A DNA stretch of 64,000 bases, from NCBI RefSeq assembly GCF_000219625.1, contig NC_018202.1, forward strand, positions 186,001 to 250,000. The letters run 5' to 3'. The translations under genes were made by a program, and so were the position numbers. This document shows, piece after piece, positions 35,381 through 45,900 of this stretch. The notes beneath the pieces are model-generated. The model had not been told where the DNA came from, did no database searches, and saw only the letters and a list, made by a program, of their open reading frames with translations. Position 1 is the first letter of the stretch. Each line of letters starts with the position of its first letter. This DNA is from Zymoseptoria tritici IPO323. Taxonomy: Eukaryota > Ascomycota > Dothideomycetes > Mycosphaerellales > Mycosphaerellaceae.

Positions 35381-38300
35381 AAAGGACTACCAGTGCATGT
35401 CGAGTTGGGTCGAGCAGCAAAGCTGTATAGGGGTAAGTGACAAGCTTCGGCGATGAATGGAACGACAAGACTGCAAGCGCGTGGCGCAGACAGCACGGTT
35501 TGGCTAGTGCCGAATGCACGGTATAGCTAGTGCGCGTGTATCTGATGGGTGGGAAGATTGAATCGGACAGAGGAGCGCGGCGCGGAAAAGACTTCATCAT
35601 CCCCCGCCTTGGAACTCCGTTTTTGCTCCAAGGCTGATTTGCTGCCACTCGTCGAAACTATCCTTCGCTCACTCTCCGCCCCTCGATTCACCTTCCACTT
35701 GTCCTGCGAAGGTCCACCGCCCTGCGAAGCTCTTCTGCTCGCGCAACTCCTTCAACGGCATGCTCGCGACTGGTGATCTCAAGGCTTGGAAAGAGCGGCC
35801 GCATGTTGGGCATTATAGAGGAGGAATTAAGCATTACGTTCCAGCGAGACATGTGGGACGTCGATGAAGAAGATGCAGTAGGAGAGCGATTTTGAACACA
35901 AATACGATTTAATCATTGCCAGAATCCATTCTTCGCCGGCGCGAGCAAGTGTATGCAGCGTGGAAAGCCGCTATACGTCCTGCCAATCGAGAGGGCTCGG
36001 AGTTCCTTTATTGCTCATGACCCAGGAAGTCGTGTTGTATGTGCCTCTGCGCTCGGCGCGTGTGGTGTTGGTCGTGGTGTTCGTGCAGCTCGTGAAGCTC
36101 GTGCATGGAAATCCCGCTAGCAAATGAGGTACAAGGTGTGAGAGTCATGCTCTGGTATTGAGCTCACTTGGACAGTGAGAGAGAGAGAGAGAGAGAGGGT
36201 CTTCTTGATTAGCTTCCATGTACGCAGTCGATGGGTTCGATCCCGAGATGACTGACACTGATGGTGGTGGTGGAAGTCCTCTCCCGCCCGCCATTTCAAG
36301 TCAAAGCTCCGGGGAATCGTGGAGCCTGCGCCTGGCTGGTGAACGGAGACCGCGCAACCGCCTGCGGAATGATCTCTTTCTCGTTGTCGTTTCCGGCGGG
36401 CTGAAGAATGAAGAGCGCATCCCAGGGGACAGGACTTGGCTCAAACTCGACACGACGTTTCCGTGCGTCTCGGCCTTCTTTCAACCGCCAACGCTTCTTT
36501 TCTCGGCTCTTCTTCCGGCACTGTAGTCACATCCGACCACCCATCCGTCCTCGCCACCGCCCCGCCGACTCTCTATTTCTGCTCCTGCGAAAAGCGCGAC
36601 TAGCTGCAGTCTAGCCGCGTGCTGCGAGGATTAGGAAGAGGAAGGAGGGGTGGACGATCACGAGCGATGGGAGAGGTGGGACGAGAGGTGGAGGAGGTGG
36701 GATACTCAGACCACGATGCGTGTACACCCAGCATGGAGCGAGCGACGATCCGAACCAGTCGCAGATAGAAAGCGGGCTGAAGGGGCGTGGTAATGACAAA
36801 GGTCGGAGTGCGAAAGGTGCAAAGTCCCGGACTCGATGCGATGATCGTCAGGACGGATCGGACGAGAAGAGAGTAAGATTGATGTGACGGTGGACGTGCG
36901 CGATGGAAGAGATGCGACTGACAATGATGACAATGATAATAATTGTGATGATGGTGATGATAATGTCTGGTTCGCTGGCGGTTCCTGGCAGAGGGAGGTG
37001 CTGTAGATTGTCGAGGACCTTTAGACCAGGAGTTGAGCGATCCCTCGGCACGGCCGGTGTTGGACTTTCCATGCAGGTTGGAACCCTGGTACTTTCGCAG
37101 TCGCTGAGGTAGAGAGGTAATAGGATGGACATGATCGACCGCTCGTTCGCTCGCCTGCCAACCTGCTTCCTCGGGTGGAACCGGCTATAGAGATTCTGTT
37201 CGAGGGTATTGCGCGCGAGTTGCTGCGTACCGGGGGGAAAACTGTTGCTGTTAGGCTGGACAGCGGAGTGAGAATGATGCATTGGTTTGAATATGGTCAG
37301 CTCGGACACACGTTCACCGTCCTTGTAGATGGCAGATGAACTGGTGACATGAACTATTCCCCAGTCGATCGTGATGGCGAAATCGAGACAATGCTCGCTT
37401 TGTTATTCGGGCTGCGGGGAACAGGTTTGTAGGAGTGATCAAGGCGAAGGCATAAAGGTGAAGGCGCGCGGTGGGCTCTTCGTTTGTTGTGATTCTGACA
37501 AGAGATGAAGCGAAATTTGTAAAACTGAAGCATAGCTGGAGCCTCGAGAGGTTTAGCTGATGGGCATATCAGCTCGTGGTTTGAGATGAGCAGGGGAGCA
37601 GAATTGCGGCGATGGAATCATGCTGCTGCGGAGTGAGTGCCGTGCCACAGTTCGTCCTATACCACGCGCTGGGCATTTATGCTGAAGCAATGATCCACGC
37701 TGAGCATGCATGCAATGCGTCGACTGTTTAGCATTCGCGCTGGGTGCTGAGCATTCACGCCGAGCAGGTTGTACTCAAAATTGTTCGTCAGAGTGGGCAA
37801 TATGGATATTTTCAGTACGTAGCTCGTCATATTTCATCTCGTCGTGCTGTAATATACATAACACACACACAATGAAAGGTGGATCTGATCCGTAACAGTA
37901 CCCTCCGGAGAGCCGAGCAACATCTCGGTGCGATTGCTTTCATTGGACGAGCGGAGAAATTCGGCGCGGACGATGAGGGCGGCGGTGACGAAGTGGAGGG
38001 AGGGTGGGCAGAAAGAGCGGATAGCCGAGTCGTAACGGCGCCGCTGCCGGTATTGGCGTGCGGTGCATTGGTGTAGCGGCGGAACGCGTGAGAGCATCGG
38101 ACATGACAACATATATCCAAGATACCAATCAAAAGGTATTCTTCCTCTCAGCTTGAATCCAATCACAACATTGGCGACAGCAAACGCCCGCGCCCGCGAA
38201 TCCGGTTTGACTGGGCCGTTGATCCGTCAAGACGGCAGTCGAGTGTTTCATATCCCACCCCCTGGCCAACGACACTGAGCATCCATGTTCTTCGCCGGCT

Positions 38301-38440
38301 TCCTGCACCTTTCCGTGCATCAGCCATGGCTACGTTGTTGCTGAGAGCACTGCTGGCATTGCTCCTGCTCAGCAGCATTATTGCTCGGTAGCTCGTCCTA
38401 CGATGCTGGCGTGCAATCTCCGTCCTACCACGGCTACTGC
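35381..38440. other. Gene-poor region with simple repeats
   Basis: A GA tract lies at about 36176-36198 and a GAT/AAT-rich tract at 36905-36965. A small set of GAGCATTC/GAGCATGC repeats lies at 37660-37770. The minus frame 36848-37309 (153 codons) has an isoleucine-rich hydrophobic stretch caused by the GAT/AAT tract. The plus frame 35549-35776 and minus frames 37827-38166 are unassigned. Confidence 0.4.
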
Positions 38441-38459
38441 CACGGCGACAGCCTTTGCA

Positions 38460-38466
38460 TATATAA
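38460..38466 (+). promoter_or_regulatory. TATA-like box of the 38.58-kb gene
   Basis: TATATAA lies about 115 bp upstream of the ATG at 38581, a usual spacing once a short leader is allowed. A CT-rich, CCCC-containing leader follows, as is common in fungal promoters. Confidence 0.45.
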
Positions 38467-38580
38467 CATCTGTCGACCAGCGTGACGGTGAGCAGCATTG
38501 CGGCAAGGAATTCCTCTCTTCTCTTGCCCTCTTGACTTCCTCCATTGTCATTCCAAACCCCTCCCCCCGAGAACCTCACA

Positions 38581-39591
38581 ATGCCGGATCACGGCCATGT
38601 CTACTACAGCGACGAGCTGAACATTTCCGACGCCGTGTTCCCCCTTCAAACCACTCAAACCACTCGCGTGATGCACCTGCTCGAAGACCTGCATTTCTTC
38701 AAGTCGCAAAAGATCGCCTCCAACCTGGACTCCAATGCCCACGCCTACTTCACCATGAACATCGAGCGCATCGCCTGGCTCATCGCCCAAAACTCCTTCT
38801 GCGCCGAGTACGATTCCGACAAGCACGAGGCTGAGTTGAACGCGCACTTCGACGCCATCTACCACAAAGCTCTCCACTGCCCTCTCTTTCATCCTCGCCC
38901 GGAGACGACAGTCCAGCATCAATCATTCCAGCCCTTTCCCCCGCCGCTACCGCCATCACCAGCCGTCGACCCTCCTTACACCCCTCCGGACCTGAAGCGT
39001 GCTCAGGACAACGACAGCGACACCCCTCCGCAGCCGCCGCCAGTCCCAAAACGCTCTTGTCGTCGCATCCGCACCGACATGCCGTACGTCTTCGATCGAT
39101 CCGACGACGACGTTTTCTGGAGGATGCTCAACGTCGGCGACGCCGGCAACACCGCTGAGCCCAACGAGCCCTCTATCGTCCTACCCATCCCTAATGCCTC
39201 TCTCGCCACCCCTGGTTTCATCACGCCCGTCTCTGACGCCGTCCACGACTCCGACTCCGACACCATCTGGTCGCCCGCCGCCATCTACCGCGCCAACGAC
39301 ATGCTCCTCCGCGCCCTCTTCCCCGAACAATTCACCGACATTCCCCTCCCCCCGCACCCATCTCCATCTCCATCTCCAAACCCCTCAACGACCAGCCTTC
39401 CTAGCATCTTCAAAGTCGACGGCTCAACTTCTCCGGCCTTCCCTCTCAACCAGCCTACATCTACTATCAACGCTGCAGCTACGGACGATGAGGAGGTGGA
39501 GACGGAGCATACGAGCGCCGCTCCGCCGTGGGATGGGGACTGGGAGGGCGATTGGACTTCTTTCTTTGAAGAGGCGTTCTTCCGTGTTTGA
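38581..39591 (+). CDS. Intact member of a local YYSxELxIS protein family, 336 aa
   Basis: Start chosen at 38581 because CTCACAATGCC is a fungal-type context; frames upstream begin only at TTG. Residues 7-16 (HVYYSDELNI) and 28-100 (with LLEDLHFFKSQK near 33-44 and HFDAIYHKALHC at 89-100) form a probable globular domain. 110-155 is proline-rich. KRSCRRIR at 157-164 looks like a nuclear signal. The C-terminus is acidic and aromatic (WDGDWEGDWTSFFEEAFF, 317-334), like a transcriptional activation region. Two diverged relatives lie at 41346-41980 and 46882-48338. Function unknown; a nuclear regulator is an inference from composition. Intron-free, with CpG-rich codons unlike the decayed neighbours. 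Confidence 0.75.
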   Translation: MPDHGHVYYSDELNISDAVFPLQTTQTTRVMHLLEDLHFFKSQKIASNLDSNAHAYFTMNIERIAWLIAQNSFCAEYDSDKHEAELNAHFDAIYHKALHCPLFHPRPETTVQHQSFQPFPPPLPPSPAVDPPYTPPDLKRAQDNDSDTPPQPPPVPKRSCRRIRTDMPYVFDRSDDDVFWRMLNVGDAGNTAEPNEPSIVLPIPNASLATPGFITPVSDAVHDSDSDTIWSPAAIYRANDMLLRALFPEQFTDIPLPPHPSPSPSPNPSTTSLPSIFKVDGSTSPAFPLNQPTSTINAAATDDEEVETEHTSAAPPWDGDWEGDWTSFFEEAFFRV

Positions 39592-40095
39592 GGGGAGAGA
39601 ATGATGATTCTCACGTTGGGGTGGAGGAGGAGAAGGCAGTGTATGTAATGCAAGCAAACCCATCGAGCTTAGCGTCTTCGTCCACGAACAGTGTTTTCTA
39701 TACCTTTGGATTCTGTCTGGTAGGTTTTGAAGATTATCTCGGAAATGTCCAGCGTACCTTACGGTTGGTTATTCTGCGTCGGACACTTTTTCTCATATGG
39801 GCCGCCGTAGAAGCATTTCTCCCTCATCATTCTACGTCCATCTCCACATCCACGTGACGCACCACAACTATCACTCCCGTCCCACTCCTCCATCTCCAGT
39901 CCTCCGATCGGACGAGACGATATCTTCCCGCCACTCCACTGCAACCTCAACCTCCGTCTACATCACCACCGCCTTGCGCTCCGACCATCATTGATCAACG
40001 CCTCCAAGCCAGCGAGTCACCGCTTCCCTCACCGCGAGACTTGACGCCGACGACGACGACGACGATGACAGCAACACCGCCACCACCAGGAAGAC
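39592..40095. other. Intergenic region
   Basis: Contains the 3' flank of the 336-aa gene and short frames rich in Thr/Ser/His. Near 40050 a GAC/ACG trinucleotide stretch occurs. No gene supported. Confidence 0.4.
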
Positions 40096-40099
40096 CGTA

Positions 40100-40675
40100 A
40101 TGTCCAAAAAAACCACTTCTCCCGTTCGCAAAATTCACGACCACTTCGCCTGGCCTGCCGCTGCTACAGGAAGGGAAGGGCGTAAGTCAGGCTTCGGAAG
40201 AATGCTCGCAGCATCGTTCTTTCGAGATCATTTGCGTACAAACCGATATCATGCACTTCATCGGCGAGGCATGCAGCAAAAGCGAGGTTATGCCTGGCTG
40301 GACATGTCACAAGTTGAACAACGGCAATCGAGGCGGTGGCAGCCCAGCGCTGCAGCGGCAGTTCTGTAGAACGCAACGCACGACCCGACATCCTTCTCCC
40401 AGGACGCCATCGTCGAGAACTTCAACCCAGAAGAGACCGTTCGATTGGACGAGTTCCGGAATATCGGCATCGCAGCATATATCGATTTGGGCAAGACTAC
40501 AACCTACTGAGCGAGTCCTCTTCTACACTGCTCGAATCAAGGACGTTGACGAAGTTCGTGGCAAAGATGCGATCGGCGCAAAGCTGAACAGCATGGACTT
40601 GGAGAGGGGAAAGAGTATTACAATTCAATCTGCTGCGACGTTCTGTGATTGGGACAAGAAGACTTGACGAACCTG
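40100..40675 (+). pseudogene. Mitochondrial elongation factor G (MEF1-type) N-terminal pseudogene
   Basis: EF-G1 moves tRNAs on mitochondrial ribosomes; fungi keep it as a single housekeeping gene. One frame gives [18 protein letters not shown] and [11 protein letters not shown], the G1 box with HIDSGKTT changed. After a one-base shift near 40500 another frame gives [20 protein letters not shown], then [10 protein letters not shown] and [14 protein letters not shown], all in the order of the EF-G G domain. A TAG at 40367-40369 interrupts the frame upstream of FNPEE, where Gln would fit. The sequence ends after the effector region at a TGA; the remaining EF-G domains are not visible downstream. 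This is a truncated, dead duplicate; the working gene must be elsewhere. Confidence 0.8.
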
Positions 40676-40679
40676 CATT

Positions 40680-41340
40680 CACGCAGACGATGTGAAAACT
40701 GCCGCCATCCGGAGACAATCGACGATGCGGCTGAACAGCTGACGAAAGAAGCACTTGGCGCTGCATTGGCACATCTCTCGAGATCTTAATCTCGGCGGAT
40801 GCAGCGAGGCACAGCTTTGTAGCGACAACAACACATGCATTCCGGTTAAGATCTCGTACACCACACTACGCCTCTTCGCCAAGCACCCGTGGCGGCGGTT
40901 GGCCTCTCGCCGTTGTGGGCGTCAAAGGAACTGCGCACGAGGCGATTGCCGCCGCAGAAGACGGTGTGGTGACGACGCCGCGTCCGCTGGGCGGAGAGGT
41001 GGAGTGTTTGGTACGACGGCCCTATACATCTGCTCGGTCTCCGCCTACTGGCTAATGATGCACCAAGCGCCGGCTCAGAACGGAGGTGCACGGCGTGGCG
41101 GAGATCACTGGCACCTTGTATTGCCTTTCTAGAGACTGTTGGAGGAACAGACAGCAAAGGGATGTTGCTTCTGAGAGAGCGTCAATCGATCTTTCCTCTT
41201 CGGACTTTCAAATTACGGCAGCATTCGTTCTCCATTCTCACAACTTGGACGACACTCCTCGAAATCAGACTTCACGTGCCAAGTCGTTTGACCTGGACTT
41301 CCACAGGACTGCATTCACTCGCATTATGGCCAAGTTCTGG
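40680..41340. other. No supportable gene
   Basis: Frames on both strands are short. A peptide DDVKTAAIRRQST near 40690-40730 faintly recalls a later part of EF-G, but too weakly to call. Nothing else recognised. Confidence 0.3.
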
Positions 41341-41345
41341 ATGTC

Positions 41346-41980
41346 ATGTTAACGTTGAACCGCTGCGAAGCTATCTCTTGCCCCGTCTCGCTATCCTCAA
41401 CCCACGAGGCCACCCCGTGCCAAAACCCAATCGTCCTATCGTCCACTTGCTCAAAGGACTTCCAGTTCTTTAAGACCCAAATCGATGGCCAGGAACCCCT
41501 CCACGTCGAGCGCACCGCGAACCCAATCGCCAAATTCTCGTTTCGTCCGCACCATCCGGTGGAGGAATACCTGACGGAGCTGGAGCGTCGGACGGCTTTC
41601 CTCTTTACCAAGGCTCGCACCTCCGACGTCTACTAGCCCCCTCGCAATCCTCTCCCTGGAAACCACGATTACTAAACAGCGATCGACGAGCTGATCATCC
41701 AATTCCGCCGTCGCTCACGACATGCCGAACAAATCCAAGCGTGCTCGTAAGGAGGAGGGTGGCGGCCGTAGACGACGAGCTCGACGGGATCGCCATGTCG
41801 CCCCTACTACCACCACTACCACCACTACTACGCAAGCCGCCTCGGATCCTCCTTTCCATCGAGCTCCCTTCCGATTATAATGGTTTCCTCCCGACCAACG
41901 AAGACCCTTCCCGCCCGTATTCGACGTTGCGCACAGAGAGCTGGGTGTGGGATGGTGACCAGGCCGGTCAGGAGCTGTAG
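41346..41980 (+). pseudogene. Diverged, broken relative of the YYSxELxIS family
   Basis: Frame 41346-41636 encodes EAISCPVSLSS, then KDFQFFKTQ, then IAKFSFRPHHPVEEYLTELE and a KAR-type end. These align in order with SCPV.L, EDLHFHKS and the KATFCYKHKPE/IY.KAL parts of the 46.9-48.3-kb copy, and with DLHFFKSQ and IYHKAL of the 336-aa protein. A second frame, 41741-41980, ends ESWVWDGDQAGQEL, recalling the PPWDGDWEGDW tail of the 336-aa protein. The N-terminal YYS motif is missing and the two frames are not joined, so this is a truncated or frame-shifted copy. An unseen intron could restore it, but no good donor was found. Confidence 0.5.
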
Positions 41981-41984
41981 AACG

Positions 41985-42900
41985 ACTTGACAGGGTGTGA
42001 TGGCGCTCGTTCCCTGCGCCGGACGCAGTCATACAATCACCGTCGGCGGAGAAGCTACCTCTGATATCATCGTATTCGTTGGCATCGGCATCCGCGGCAG
42101 TTTGCGAAGTGAGCGCTAAATTTTGGACGGGCTGTCGTCGAAGCTGGGACCTCACGTATGTCGCTATCGAGGAGGAGGAGGTGCTGAGTTTCGCGAATCG
42201 TTATTGCTGCGCAGGGATGGATTTGTACTCGTATGTTTGTGTGTGTGTGTGTGCGTCTTTTGGATCTAAGTTTTTCTATGGAAAATGGAACATTGTACCC
42301 CACTGTCGCTGACCGCTCGCATCACAGTCCCTGTCCTTCTCTGCTTAATCAACGCGCTCTCTCCGTGTTGGAATCTTCGTGGCGGGAGGATTTCGGACGG
42401 CAATCATTATTGTGGAGCCACCCGCTTGAGATTCCACACTCTCCAGGGATCCTCACTTTGCCCTGGCCATTGTGGTCGTCAACTTTTCGGTCGTCAACGA
42501 TAGGTAATAGTCCAGTGAGCCGTACGAGCGAGATTATGGCGTTGATGATGTTTCGATTAAAAGGGTGTGGACGGTCGTGGGGGACAGTACAGGCAAGAGG
42601 CTTAAGAATACGACGAAGAAAGCAGGTAGCTTCTTGAAGACCCAGATGAGATACTTGTGCACCAAGGACTCGCGAGACATTTTCTCCCAGCCCATATTTT
42701 ACCTGGAGGCGCCGCTCAAGGTGGGTTGGACAAGATATACATGATCAAGCAAGACCTTTTGCAAACCCCTCCTCCCGCTGCCAACTATCCCATTCACCGC
42801 TTGCCGTCTTACTCGGCCTTTCACAACTCGACACGGTCGAATCCCGACCTCCAGAACCCGTGTATCTACACGTCCAACTCCTATTCCGGAACCCGCAGAC
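41985..42900. other. Intergenic, with two CGTCAAC half sites
   Basis: GTCGTCAAC occurs at 42475 and again at about 42490, head to tail. A (GT)n tract lies near 42236-42252. Short frames only. Confidence 0.4.
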
Positions 42901-42901
42901 A

Positions 42902-43744
42902 TTAGAGCTCCGGTGCATCATACCCATCGCCCTCCTCCTCCTCCGCATCCGCCATCGCCCTCGCGTAAGCCGCATCCGCGACCTCTCTAGCATGCGCCCT
43001 CTCCTCCCAGGCCACCCTGCCGGCCTCGCTGCGCGGGACTGAAAGCACGATGCATCGGCAGAAGACGCACGGAAGGTTGAGAACCGACGGCTCGGCATGC
43101 GATGTAGCTTCCTGGTTGAGGTCCTCGAAGGCGGCGTATTGGTCGAAACAGGTCCGGTGGATGACGTTGCTGCACTGAAAGCAGGCCTTTTCATTCGCAG
43201 GGGAGGAGATGGAGTCGGCGCAGATTATGCAGGGCGTGTCGTCGTCGTGGGAGGTTGAAGGAGGGGTTCGGGTGATGTCGATAAGGGCTGGTTGAGGGCG
43301 GAGCTGGCCGGTTGCTAGGTCGTCCCTTCGGGCCAGCATAGCGAGGACGTGCCGTAGCTCTCGCACCCACTCTAGAGCGATTCGTTGCTTGCCGGAGTTT
43401 ATCGTCTTGGAAGAGAAGCATTTGCGGCACATCCAGTCCATTGCGATCGGGCGGAGGTATGTAAGGAGTCGGCGTTGGGACATGACCCGAAGTCGGAGGA
43501 GGGTCAACTTGGACATGGCGACAAGGGCTTTGGAGGAGGGTGGAGCGGCTCGGTGGCGATGACGGTTGCCTTGGCAGTAGGGACAGCGGACACGGTACTT
43601 GTGTAGGAGATGCGTGATAGCAAGGTGTGTACGAGTTAATGTAGGAGTAGAGAGGAAGAGAGGTGGGGCTCTCGTCTCCAAGAGGGAGAGGTAATGGAGG
43701 AGGTCTTCGTCTTCCGGCAAGGGCGGGCACGATGTGTTCGACAT
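42902..43744 (-). CDS. C4HC3 zinc-finger protein (PHD/RING-variant type), 280 aa
   Basis: An intact minus gene. The ATG at 43744 is chosen because a TATA-like sequence lies 42-62 bp upstream; the frame stays open further up, but through a hexamer repeat. Residues 172-229 give C-x2-C-x12-C-x2-C-x4-H-x2-C-x26-C-x2-C (C172, C175, C188, C191, H196, C199, C226, C229), the spacing of PHD and RING-variant fingers. Such fingers read histone tails or recruit E2 enzymes. Two further CxxC pairs (C54/C57 and C106/C109) could bind one more zinc. The tail from 240 is an Ala/Glu-rich helix ending in an acidic run. The family is unknown beyond the finger; ligase activity is not shown. Confidence 0.7.
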   Translation of the reverse strand: MSNTSCPPLPEDEDLLHYLSLLETRAPPLFLSTPTLTRTHLAITHLLHKYRVRCPYCQGNRHRHRAAPPSSKALVAMSKLTLLRLRVMSQRRLLTYLRPIAMDWMCRKCFSSKTINSGKQRIALEWVRELRHVLAMLARRDDLATGQLRPQPALIDITRTPPSTSHDDDTPCIICADSISSPANEKACFQCSNVIHRTCFDQYAAFEDLNQEATSHAEPSVLNLPCVFCRCIVLSVPRSEAGRVAWEERAHAREVADAAYARAMADAEEEEGDGYDAPEL

Positions 43745-43784
43745 GGTCTTTCTAGTGGCCTTTTTCTCGAATGTCGGATGGAGG

Positions 43785-43806
43785 AGATATAGAGCCGGGT
43801 ATTTAA
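43785..43806 (-). promoter_or_regulatory. TATA-like elements of the zinc-finger gene
   Basis: On the minus strand TTAAATA (43800-43806) and a TATATC (43786-43791) lie 42-62 bp before the ATG at 43744. They are the only such elements near this start. Confidence 0.35.
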
Positions 43807-43809
43807 GCA

Positions 43810-44890
43810 CGTGAATTGAACATGCATACTGGTGGACGGAATGCGAGGCATGCCCGGCGAGAGAGAGGAAGGAGTACCGTCTAGAGGGATAGTGGCCGGC
43901 ATAAGTCTTGCTGGGAGGCTTTTCAGCAGGATTATTGCTGAACGAACAGCCTTGCTGCCACGGGTACCAGCATACCGCACGGACGAGTGAATCTGCGAAC
44001 ATTGATCGGTTCGCTGCGACATCTGCGTGGGGCTTACCGTTGCCATAGAAGCGCCCAGTGGATGGAGTTGATAGATGCTGGATCTCGTCGTGTGCTTTGT
44101 GCTCCATCATGAGTGGTAGTTGACTTGCTTGCCTCTTGAATTCTTGATGGTCAGGAGGTCGCGCGCCCGACAGCCAGATCCATTTCCGGATGCGAATGCG
44201 AATCCGAATCCGAATCCGAATCATACCACCTCCCACCCGGAGCGGCGGACCAAGAAGCCGCGCTGCAGGAGTGCGTTAGAGTCGGCGGACTGAGCGGAAG
44301 ATGCGAGGACGGTGGCGGGGTGAGCGTTGATTCTCTCCGTGCTTGCGCTGGCGATTGTGGTGTGGGGAGTTGCTGACTTGATCCATGACTGCGTTCGGAA
44401 GTCGTATTGTGGTTGGATGAAGCCGTCCATGTCTCGTCTGTCGGGAAGGGAGTGACGGATCGCTGGCAGACTTGGAGCTCGCGGCTTACTGTCCGGTGAC
44501 TGCAAAGTAGTGGAAACAGTAGTAGTGGTCAAGAGCGGTAAGAAGTGGTGGTCATAGAGAGACGGCGGTGTTGCAGATCTACATAACGGAACACTCTTGA
44601 TTGTCCTGTTCGCAGGCCAAGCCGGTGCGATACTTAGTGTCCTCAACTATCGCATCGCATCGCTACGCCGAGCAATGTCGACTTGCTCTTGCTGTTCTCC
44701 TTCGGCCTACTCGTCTCGTCCGAGCTAGCGGTCTTCTTCACTTGCAAAAGCCTACGCCTCCTCCCTCTCGAATTCCCTGTCCACTATATCCACTAGCTCG
44801 GATCTCACCGCCCAGCTAAGACCTCGGGCGGAAATTGCTTACGCAGGGAAGTTGTCGTACACTCGGGAGTCTAGTTATGTCTGAGACGGT
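43810..44890. other. Intergenic region
   Basis: Includes a CGAATC hexamer tract (44193-44222), which produces an artificial (IR)n peptide upstream of the zinc-finger frame. The minus frame 44221-44646 is unassigned. Confidence 0.4.
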
Positions 44891-44898
44891 AAGGCAGA

Positions 44899-44936
44899 GG
44901 GTAAGGGTAAGGGTAAGGGTTAGGGTAAGGGTAAGG
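44899..44936 (+). repeat. Interstitial telomere-like repeat
   Basis: Three GGGTAA units, one GGGTTA, two GGGTAA and a final GG. The fungal telomere repeat is TTAGGG, and one unit here has that exact form (GGGTTAGGG). The others differ by one base. The tract borders a RIP-altered block. Confidence 0.75.
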
Positions 44937-44939
44937 ATA

Positions 44940-45900
44940 TTAGCGATAGGGATGCGGCTCTACGGACAGCGCCGAGAATGCGGGGGAGCCTAATGCGCTC
45001 GAGGGCTGTTAAGTGTTAACCTCCCCTCCCGCCCCGCAGCCCTACGATGGCGTACTATACGTAAGTTTCCCTTACTACGGCGAATTTGTAACTTCGCGAT
45101 TCCCGGTATAGAGAAAGGCTCTCTCGGATCTATCTATATAAGCCTCGCCGATACGCATAACTACTCTTACGTGCTCTTAGGTAGGCTACCTATATAATAC
45201 CGCTAGTTTTCTATTGTCGCCGCCGGTATGTTGCCGCCGCCGCGCTATTACAAAATGTATATAGGAATTTCGACTCGGTGCTATGTTATCGTCCGCCGGA
45301 ATTCTGGCCTAGTATAAAGTCTACGCCGGAGTGCCTTAATATACCGCACTCCCGACGACGACGGCGACCGACGAGGAGTGTCTTATATCGCCTATCCCTA
45401 GGATAGAATATTATCTATATGTATACGAACATATTTAGCAACCTTGAAGGCTACGTAGACATACAAAACTCGACAGCGAGCACTTTATATATGTCGAAAT
45501 AGTAAAGATGTCGTAGTAAGGGAAACTTATGTTTAGTACACCATCCTACCCTAGAGATTAGCTTGTCCTTTTGCCGACATAGATTAATACTCCGAGCGGT
45601 CGAGTTCGCTAACTAGATCCTGGGAGGCACGGATTATATCCTTCGCCGGAGTCCGCAAATGGTATAGAAAGCTAACTCGTTAACACCGCCTAGTCTAGTC
45701 TCCTAGTAAGACCTCTCCTACTACCTCTCCTACGCTCCGCCATTGCGACCACACCTACAACCTTCTACCGTCGCACCTCGAGCACCGTTAGACGCCGCGG
45801 GGCCACGATTAGTCCACTACTGACGCACGAACAACGGAGATTAACTACGGCAAGCACGGAGCGAGGAAGAGATCGCGAAACGACGAGGATCCGCCTGGGA
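44940..45900. repeat. RIP-type mutated block 3
   Basis: TpA-rich and CpA/TpG-poor, with no usable frames. It contains a complete miniature TIR element (45052-45539) and extends beyond it on both sides, so it is probably a nest of dead repeats next to the telomere-like tract. Confidence 0.55.
45052..45539. mobile_element. 488-bp miniature inverted-repeat element
   Basis: Termini of 28 bp (45052-45079 and 45512-45539) are inverted repeats with 26 matches; the core is TAAGTTTCCCTTACTACG. Both ends carry GTAC, so a TA target duplication, as in Tc1/mariner elements, is possible. One of the two mismatches is a G/A pair, consistent with RIP. No transposase. Confidence 0.75.

Noticed and set aside
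36229..36240. GGTTCGATCCC, matching a tRNA B box
   Set aside because: No A box at proper distance and no sequence able to form an acceptor stem; a GA microsatellite lies where the tRNA body should be.
41715..42155. 146-codon minus frame with a poly-valine run
   Set aside because: The run comes from an ACC/ACT trinucleotide tract and the frame overlaps part of the family pseudogene on the other strand.
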